NCBI GenBank assembly: GCA_034766995.1
Contig: CM068313.1
Coordinates: 11,630,012-11,694,011, forward strand
DNA length: 64,000 nucleotides
Direction: 5' to 3'
From: Acanthacorydalis orientalis
Taxonomy: Eukaryota > Arthropoda > Insecta > Megaloptera > Corydalidae
Both the position numbers and the translations under genes were made by a program. A model generated the notes under the pieces. It did no database searches. It was not told the origin of the DNA and saw nothing but the letters and a program-made list of their open reading frames with translations. Below are positions 57,590 to 64,000 of this stretch, piece by piece; position 1 is the first letter of the stretch; each line of letters opens with the position of its first letter.

Positions 57590-57890
57590 TTGTGTAAGTG
57601 AATTAAAATATTTTTTCAAATAAATTCTTTTTCCATTCCACAAACCACAAAAATTTTTAATCAAAAATGTTCAATAAATCCTTTTTCATATTTTTTTCTT
57701 ATCAACCTCAAAACATTATTCTGTATCTTAGCGCTTTGAATATATCAAAATACGCGAAAGTAACAATCTAAAATGATCAATGATTATTTATTGTACATTT
57801 GTTGATCAGAAACATTTTTGTAGTTTGTGGGTAAAAAAATAATTCATTAGTGAAAGTAAATTTAGCCACCGTGTCAGAACTATATCATAA
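57590..57890 (+). repeat. PAL palindromic repeat, near-complete copy
   Basis: TTCCACAAACCACAAAAATT, TCAAAAATGTTCAATAAATC, the centre ATTCTGTATCTTAGCGCTTT, then AATCTAAAATGATCAATGAT, TTTGTAGTTTGTGGGTAAA, GTGAAAGTAAATTTAGCCAC and CGTGTCAGAACTATATCA. Both arms are clear. Confidence 0.82.
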
Positions 57891-57894
57891 ATTT

Positions 57895-58930
57895 ATATAT
57901 TTTAATATAAAAGTATTTACAAAATGTTTGCAGCCTTCGAGAATTTTAAAAAGTCTTCAGAATATTGTTTCGTTTAATAAATTATTAGTTTTTATTTCAT
58001 ATTTTTTTAAAAAAAGAACTTGTAATAAATAATTTAATATTTCAATAAAAAGTGCATAGTTAGTTTGAAGTTGGTATAAAAGTATCCTACAATAAATACA
58101 AAACTTCAGTATTATTCAAATTACAATAATTTATTTTCATTATATTTATTTTTAGCTGATGCATTGATTTTAAATTAAATACTCCTAACCAGTACTTTCT
58201 CTATCATTTTTCGAATTAAAATTTCATAAAATCACCAAAAAACTTTAAAAATCAATTATGAACTTAATAAAAAATTAATAAAATTGTGGATAATAAAAAT
58301 ATTAAAAACCTTTCTAGGCGATCAAAATACATCAAAACTTAAAATAATTTATTTTATATATATATAATGGCAAAACCACGAGGGACAGCAAACAAAAAGA
58401 AAATAAAACTGGATTTTATTCTTTAATTATTTTTTATAATCACATAATAAATGTTATGGAATTTACATTTAAAAAAATGTTAACTGTTCAACTCCCCCTC
58501 ACCCAGATTAAATCCTGAGTACGCCACTGTATGTATATGTATATATATATATATAAACAAAATACATGTGAGTATTTCAACTGAACTTGAATTCAATGCA
58601 CTCAACGAAAATTTCTAAGAAATAGCTTCTGTGTACGTCAACGAAACTCCTAGTGGTATGCAGTGATCCCATTTGAAAAAATGTTCGAATCATCGTTTGA
58701 CCATTAACTTTGAAAGTCGTCGCATTGAACTGACGTTCTTTTCAACATGTATTATTCTTAAAAAATCACTTTTGATCCGACGCCAAGAGATACCGCTAAA
58801 TAAATTACTCTAATATGACGATCTTATTTCTTACATACCATATAAATCTATTGTCAGCACTTCTTCTGATCGTCGACCGTACAATTATTATACATATTTA
58901 ATTACGTCTCTGAATTTCAACAGGTGAATA
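57895..58930. other. Non-coding stretch
   Basis: No gene recognised. 58490-58530 (CTCCCCCTCACCCAG, GAGTACGCCACTG) resembles the CAGTGGCGTACTC end seen on some insect DNA transposons. A short TA/TG array is at 58530-58554. Confidence 0.4.
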
Positions 58931-58936
58931 AAAATA

Positions 58937-58939
58937 AAT

Positions 58940-58989
<50 letters not shown>

Positions 58990-59001
58990 TGTGTGTGTGT
59001 G
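58937..59001. repeat. (CA)n(TA)n(TG)n microsatellite
   Basis: Near-perfect self-complementary compound array, able to form a hairpin of more than 25 bp. Confidence 0.95.
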
Positions 59002-59209
59002 TGAACAATTATTTGATTTTGAATATAAAAAAAATACAATATATTTTTTTTAGAAAATAATTCCCAATTCTTACATCTTGAAACTTATTATTTTCATAAA
59101 TACACGAAATAAAATTAAAATACAAGCTGTACGACATCCTACACTTCTAGAGTACTCTTCTAACGTTGTGGTTAAGTTCAGATAAAATTCGCATTGAAAT
59201 ATCTTTCTT

Positions 59210-59456
59210 ATGCAAATCGTGCCCGTGGTTTTGGCAGCTTTTTTTCAACCGGAATGCGAAACGTGTGCTATTCTGCTTTTTGTACGCCATCACGTTCACT
59301 ACTGTTTTATAAGATTATGCCAATTGCTTAACCAAGATATGTACTGTTTTTAAATGTTAATGTTGGCACTTAAACATCCTAAAACTACGAAAAAATATTT
59401 AAAACGGAGTGATGATGGATTGAATTTAAAGGCACCGAATTAATCTTTACACCTAA
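59210..59456 (-). mobile_element. Mariner family B 5' part, minus strand
   Basis: The end (inverse of TTAGGTGTAAAGATTAATTC) is at 59456 with TA outside (59457-59458). It reads inward through TTTAAAAACAGTACATATCT and GTGAACGTGATGGCG to about 59210 and stops without a second end. Confidence 0.75.
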
Positions 59457-59459
59457 TAT

Positions 59460-59945
59460 ATAACGAATAATAATATCGTCAGAGCTGAGTATATCGTACA
59501 AACATACTTGACTTAAAACGCACAACCGACATTGATTGCCGATATCGGATTTGGACACAGGCCAAAACAATACTGATATTCGAAGGTCGTACTGAACAAT
59601 ACATCCTGTTTGATCATTGTTATTAAATATCGTTATTAATATCAATGTATAATTATCATCATTACTGTCAATACGTCACATACGACAGAAATATAAAGCA
59701 TGTGTTTTTATGCTCGCATGTGCCGTTCGAGTTTATAAACCATTATTTCCCCCAGTCATTTTACATACCTTGAAGCTGATATACATACGTATGTATAAAA
59801 TAAATACTAAGGGCTTCAAGAAGTTAGTAGACATTTTCATATAAAAATATATAACGTATTCTTCAACCAACATTGAATACAAAGATTAACCACTTGACAT
59901 ACAAATTAACTGAAATTCGATGTAACTAAAAAATATTATTTAATT
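59460..59945. other. Non-coding stretch
   Basis: Nothing recognised. Confidence 0.5.
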
Positions 59946-59949
59946 GTAA

Positions 59950-60040
59950 GCTCAACATTTATGTAATCGCTTGGAGGCAGGTTCGGAGAATACGCTGAGT
60001 GCGGAAGAACCTCCCATTCGAGTTCTATCAGTGTTTGTTA
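59950..60040 (-). pseudogene. Mariner catalytic-motif fragment
   Basis: The minus strand reads QTLIELEWEVLPHSAYSPN then LPPSDYINVE, the region with the third catalytic aspartate of mariner transposases (WEVLPHP.YSPDLAPSDYH). Only this short block is clear. An open frame at 60329-60135 on the same strand (HFPEHIPSSGDKWFHCNCSH) may belong to a different sequence. Confidence 0.7.
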
Positions 60041-60865
60041 CATGACTATAGCAACATGGGGCCGAACGTTATTATTTTAATAATATTATTTTAATTCAGT
60101 TATAGAGAAGTACTTGTGTAAACAAAGATGGCGTCTAATGACTGAATTTTAGTGGGAAATATTTACACTTTAAAATGACACAAAGGAAATCTGTCACTGC
60201 CCACATCATTCGCATCCTAGAGCCATCTACATGTGAACAGTTACAATGAAACCACTTATCACCACTGGAAGGTATATGTTCAGGAAAATGTGCCCTCACT
60301 CGAATAACATATTTGGCTTTCTCTGTCACTTTCGTACAAATTCAAAACATACATGTTTTGAATTTGCAGGGTTCGTCTATGTTTCACACTTTAACACTGA
60401 ATATATATAATTATTTCTTTCTAATATTTTCTTTGTAGCTGCATTAATATGAATTAAATCTGTATGCGTCAATGACATAAGAAACACACGACATATCAGA
60501 GACGTATTTTTATGTCAAGGGGTTAATAACATAATCGTTTAATTCTGAACAACTAATAAAATAATTCTAAAAAATATCACAAACTCTGCCTGTACTTTTC
60601 TAAAAATGTTATTGTTCATTTATCAAAGATATGACAACCCTCTTGTGGTTCAGATTAGCGAAAATGAAGACAGATGTATCAAGTATATTCAAACAGACCC
60701 GTCAGATTTTTTCATTAATAGATATCTATTAACCTGCATTGTATTAAAAGTATTTCAAATGGATTTATAACAGTTGTGTACGTTCAGTGAAAAGGTGCTA
60801 GTACACATACACATACTTACTAACATAAAACAATGTCGAACAGTTATTAGACGTACACTATTTAT
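60041..60865. other. Non-coding stretch with an unassigned minus frame at 60329-60135
   Basis: 60130-60340 has higher GC and a 64-residue minus-strand frame without family match. The remainder is AT-rich. Confidence 0.35.
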
Positions 60866-60869
60866 ATAG

Positions 60870-60871
60870 TG

Positions 60872-60911
<40 letters not shown>
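60870..60911. repeat. (TA)n microsatellite
   Basis: About 20 TA units. Confidence 0.95.
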
Positions 60912-60912
<1 letters not shown>

Positions 60913-61059
60913 AGAGTGTGCATGTATGTATTTATGATCACATTATACTTGTATATTGATATCGTTAAATCATTCATTCTGTAGATTTCTATTGCTAATA
61001 TGTTGGATTGCGCCCACGTGAACTGAGCCAGCGGCCTATCTATTCATTTATTAACAAAT

Positions 61060-61415
61060 AAATTCACCTTCCAATGTCAAATGTCTCGAATTTATATCGT
61101 TGCGTGCGTATATAAATCTTACACGGGTCGGGGTGTGGGACACACAATTATGCAAGGAATGCGTTGTGTATAGATTTTCAGTTGACTTAAGTCGACCGGT
61201 GAAACGTGTCGCTATGAATATATATATATCTTTGTGTGTGTGTGTGTGTTCAGGTAATAGAGTGAAGGGGCCATCGGTCGGGGTGACAGGTAGTTTGGCC
61301 CGACCTTGCTCGGGACCTTTCACCTGTGCACCTCTTCGCCCCCTGCATATCATCGACGAGACGGCGCCGATGGCGACCTACACGAATCGTGTATGGTTCA
61401 TGGTACATATATTCA
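61060..61415. promoter_or_regulatory. CpG-rich patch, possible 5' exon
   Basis: ACGGGTCGGGGTGTGGG, GTCGACCGGTGAAACG, GGCCATCGGTCGGGGTGAC and GAGACGGCGCCGATGGCG. Possible splice donors exist on both strands (minus CAG|GTGAAAG at 61324; plus ACAG|GTAGTTTG at about 61290), so strand cannot be fixed. Minus-strand sequence would lie upstream of the SAM-gene exons and could be an untranslated first exon. Confidence 0.3.
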
Positions 61416-61499
61416 CGGTGCATGGTTTTCGTGTTTTCATACTGGATATCATATTATATATATATATATACTTCAAGTAAAAGTCTATCAAAGTCTAAA

Positions 61500-62215
61500 A
61501 ATTAAATCTTCAAAATGAAGAATAAGTAAATTGTCTAACACCTTCTAAAAGGTGTTTACACGAGAATCTCTGTAAGTAAGTAAAAATACAAATTATTAAT
61601 AAATTACAATATCGCTACTTTTACTTGGCATCTGTACATTTGCCTATTTATATTGACTTTTTTATTACAGTAAAAACAAACGTTTCTTTTAACGAGGTCG
61701 GACTTGTAGAACATATATTTTTTTAAAATTTTATTACTTATAAAATACTTGCTGTTTGATAATTTTTTACTAAGTTCTTTAAGGAGCTACACCTACCTAG
61801 AGCCATGAAAAAAGGTTTAAATTCGGAATTTGTTTTTTCTGAAAATGTATTTTTTTAAAAAATGAAAGGTACATTTATTTAGAGAATTTTGTCGAAAAAA
61901 CAACATTCAAAAATATTAAAAACAATAGAGATATGTCCACTAACAACGGTTCGCATTTTTTTTTGAGAAGTTCGATTGAGACCGTTGTCCATCTGAAAAG
62001 GACCATACGAAATCAAAAAAATTAAACAGGGTTTTAAATTTAGTTACAAATGTAGTAGATTGGCGTACGCCGATTTTAAAAATCTTTATTTAAAAAAATG
62101 GCACCGAACGAAACTTGAGCATGAAAAAAGCTGTGAAAATAAATAAAAATAATATTTTATATAAATATTATCATTTTTTTTTTATTTTTAAAAAATAAAA
62201 ACGTTATTCGATTAA
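61500..62215. other. AT-rich non-coding stretch
   Basis: Nothing recognised. Confidence 0.5.
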
Positions 62216-62224
62216 TAATGTTTC

Positions 62225-62655
62225 TTATTTATTTTCTGAAAATTTCAAAACAGTCCATCTATCATAGGAATTCGGTTAAAATTCTTATTCAAGACCGCAG
62301 TACTGTCAACTGTTTATGCCAGCAAAACTCGATAAATGAATCATATGATCTCCTCCACGGTGTTATTTGGATAAATGCAAATTACCACCAATATTATTAT
62401 TCGCTGAGTACTTTCAACGAGACATTCGGTTGCGCATATTTCAGAGATAAGGATTTAAATGAGGTGTGACCACATCGGTGTTGTCATTTGAGTTTTCGTA
62501 AACAGCTATTCCAGCAGCTCTAACCTTTAGGCGTTTAAAATAGGCGATACAATGAAAATTTGGAATCGCTATGTTATCACCATCGTTGAGCCGGGTTTCT
62601 GAGAGCAGTAAAATATTTAGAGCGTTGAAGAGTAGAATCCGTGAGATGTCTAGTG
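62225..62655 (-). pseudogene. Endonuclease (EEP/AP-type) domain remnant of a Helentron or LINE
   Basis: Minus-strand frames read LNILLLSETRLNDGDNIAIP, NFHCIAYFKRLKVRAAGIAV and YENSNDNTDVVTPHLN. After a shift they read EICATECLVESTQRIIILVV and CIYPNNTVEEII, a stop, FIYRVLLA, another stop, then STAVLNKNFNRIPMI. This is an apurinic-endonuclease-like fold: SETRL carries the catalytic glutamate, and the end approaches the expected GDFN motif, which is not seen. I associate this RAAG.A.Y..S...VVTPH pattern with endonuclease domains fused to Helentron proteins, but a non-LTR retrotransposon is possible. Inactive. Confidence 0.65.
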
Positions 62656-63095
62656 TGGAAATTTAAAGTTTGACAATTTAAAAATATCATAGATAATCCC
62701 CTCTCCTCTTAGTAATGGAATCAATGAGTTGTTAGTCTATCGTTCCTAGGAGATTAAGTGAAAGTCGCGTTGAGACATTATAGATTTTGGGACCCGTTGG
62801 TGCAAACGGGTTCACTCTCGCTGTAAACGTTTCACTTCAAAAATATAGAAAATAATGAAAATCTATTTCAAAATCAGAAAGTGTTCATAACTAAGAACAA
62901 TTGTAGTTCGAATGACTCCAGCAATAGAATCTAAATACTTACTCACGTTTTAACAATACACACATAATCATAAATCTATCATATAGTTAAATGTTTGAAT
63001 GTCTCTACACACGCAACTGATTACATTTCATCGTAAATTGCAAGTTTCGAACGAACAGAAAAAATCACCACTCGTATGAATAAGTATCTGTTGAA
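62656..63095. other. Non-coding stretch
   Basis: 62690-62840 has slightly raised GC (CTCTCCTCTTAGTAATGG, GGGACCCGTTGGTGC) and may continue the preceding mobile element. No gene recognised. Confidence 0.35.
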
Positions 63096-63099
63096 AGCC

Positions 63100-63470
63100 A
63101 ACATCCGCTCGTACCGGCACCGAAGAGCATCGCTGTCACACAAATGATTTAACATCGAGTACTCGTGGCGATATTTCCGTGAATAGAGCCGACGATCGAC
63201 CTGTCGACCCGAGAGACTTCGTCCGGTGTTGCGATGCGTTCAACCTTGTTGCCTTCGACACACGAGAGAGGATTCAAACATAAGAACGCGTGGGTTTTTC
63301 TTCGTTTCAAAGGTCGACCGTCGTGTTCTTTTGTATCATCGTCGTCGTATTCATTCGTAACGTTTGGAAGATTATCATTAAACGATCTTTTTTTCACGAA
63401 ATCGACGATTCAGAGTACAATCGCTACATAATTGGAAACGTAATCAGGAAGCTTATCGTAATACAATCGT
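63100..63470 (-). other. CpG-rich patch with coding-like minus frame
   Basis: The minus strand from about 63409 to 63149 stays open and encodes KKRSFNDNLPNVTNEYDDDD then TKEHDGRPLKRRKTHAF and LNPLSCVEGNKVERI. The acidic run followed by a basic nuclear-localisation-like cluster looks like real protein. No in-frame ATG is present, and a stop lies just upstream, so it would need an upstream exon. A weak phase-1 donor (ACGA|GTACTC) near 63166 would fit the phase of the exon at 56654. It could be an upstream exon or 5' region of the SAM gene. Confidence 0.3.
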
Positions 63471-63712
63471 ATTAATAATTAGTATTATTCAATATTCTGC
63501 AGATAAATTCACAATTTGACGAGTTAAATATGATGAATCACTGGAATCAAAGGTTGCTTTTTTTATAATGTCATTGTTCAGTCAGGAAAAATAAAATTTC
63601 GTATCTGTTAAAATTCATAGATTTTAATTTTAAATCCTTATTCAAGTGAATGATTTGATTTATTCAATAATTATATTTTTTTATTTAAACCTTGTTATAA
63701 TTATTAAATTGT

Positions 63713-63733
63713 GCTCTCTCTCTCTCTCTCTCT

Positions 63734-63789
<56 letters not shown>
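63713..63789. repeat. (CT)n(TA)n microsatellite
   Basis: About 10 CT units then CATA and about 24 TA units. Confidence 0.95.
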
Positions 63790-63791
<2 letters not shown>

Positions 63792-64000
63792 TCAAGTCTT
63801 TTTTTATGCGGTAGATACTTTCCACAGAAAACCGTATATAAAAAAAATAGCACAAAAAATACATTACTTGCATTTAAAAAAAGGGATATGTTCCATAATT
63901 TTCTAAAATCGCATAAAACCAAAGCAATGAATTAAAATACACCGAAAATCACATAAAGAAGTTTATGAAAATTCAGGAAAATAAGAATCCCTATAAAATT
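63790..64000 (+). mobile_element. Possible pogo/Tigger-like element end, cut by the window edge
   Basis: ACAGTCAAGTCTTTTTTTAT then GCGGTAGATACTTTCC and repeated ATAAAAAAAAT/AAATCGCATAAAACC words resemble pogo-type terminal repeats. AATGAATTAAAATACACCGA at about 63927 is close to AATGACTTAAAATACACCC at about 11992. No transposase is visible before the window ends. Confidence 0.3.

Noticed and set aside
58937..59001. Rho-independent-like terminator hairpin
   Set aside because: It is a compound CA/TA/TG microsatellite in a eukaryotic context.
61100..61480. Open frame of 126 residues on the plus strand
   Set aside because: Includes a TG-repeat translation (CVCVC) and a TA-repeat tail; a competing minus-strand frame covers the same bases.
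1..64000. tRNA, rRNA or CRISPR features
   Set aside because: No cloverleaf with the conserved T-loop and A/B box words, no rRNA-like blocks and no regularly spaced direct repeats were seen by eye; a covariance search would be decisive.

Overview
The window looks like nuclear DNA from an insect or other arthropod. It is very AT-rich, full of (TA)n microsatellites, and crowded with decayed cut-and-paste transposons, mainly mariner. The only convincing host coding sequence is split by introns with good GT..AG borders. There is no operon structure, ribosome binding site, CRISPR array, rRNA or tRNA that I can see. The exact taxon cannot be told; CpG is not obviously depleted in the GC-richer patches.

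Host gene: two exons on the minus strand (56243-56654, then 54324-54957) join in frame across a 1285-bp intron. They encode a low-complexity nuclear protein with poly-Q/N/S tracts, basic nuclear-localisation-like clusters and a CtBP-type PLDLS motif, ending in the first part of a SAM domain. It is probably a transcriptional cofactor related to SAM proteins of the polyhomeotic/SAMD7/SAMD11 type. I find neither the exon finishing the SAM domain in the 54 kb downstream nor a secure first exon upstream, so most of the window is probably intron of this gene or flanking DNA. Several short CpG-rich patches (about 1.2, 9.6, 17.7, 26.8, 39.4, 51.3, 61.2 and 63.3 kb) stand out from the AT-rich background and may be promoters, 5' exons or enhancers.

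Mobile elements: three long copies of one cecropia/Hsmar1-like mariner (16335-17470, 31346-32621, 51871-53142) and a lone end (29577); a second mariner family with TIR TTAGGTGTACG, present as transposase fragments and as internally deleted MITEs; three or four further mariner-type fragments; two Tc1/IS630-type remnants; a hAT/ZBED deletion derivative with both ends and a degenerate 8-bp target duplication (10452-11038); an RTE-like LINE 3' end (29650-30485); Helitron/Helentron-like fragments built around a (TA)n tract (19.4, 37.9, 43.9 kb); and an endonuclease remnant of a type I associate with Helentrons or LINEs (62.2-62.6 kb).

The most unusual pattern is a dispersed, palindromic repeat here called PAL, with about 20 full, partial or half copies. 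Its two arms of about 150-200 bp are inverted copies of each other meeting at a central hairpin. I do not recognise it as a named family and it has no coding capacity. Several copies survive as a single arm, which suggests breakage at the centre.
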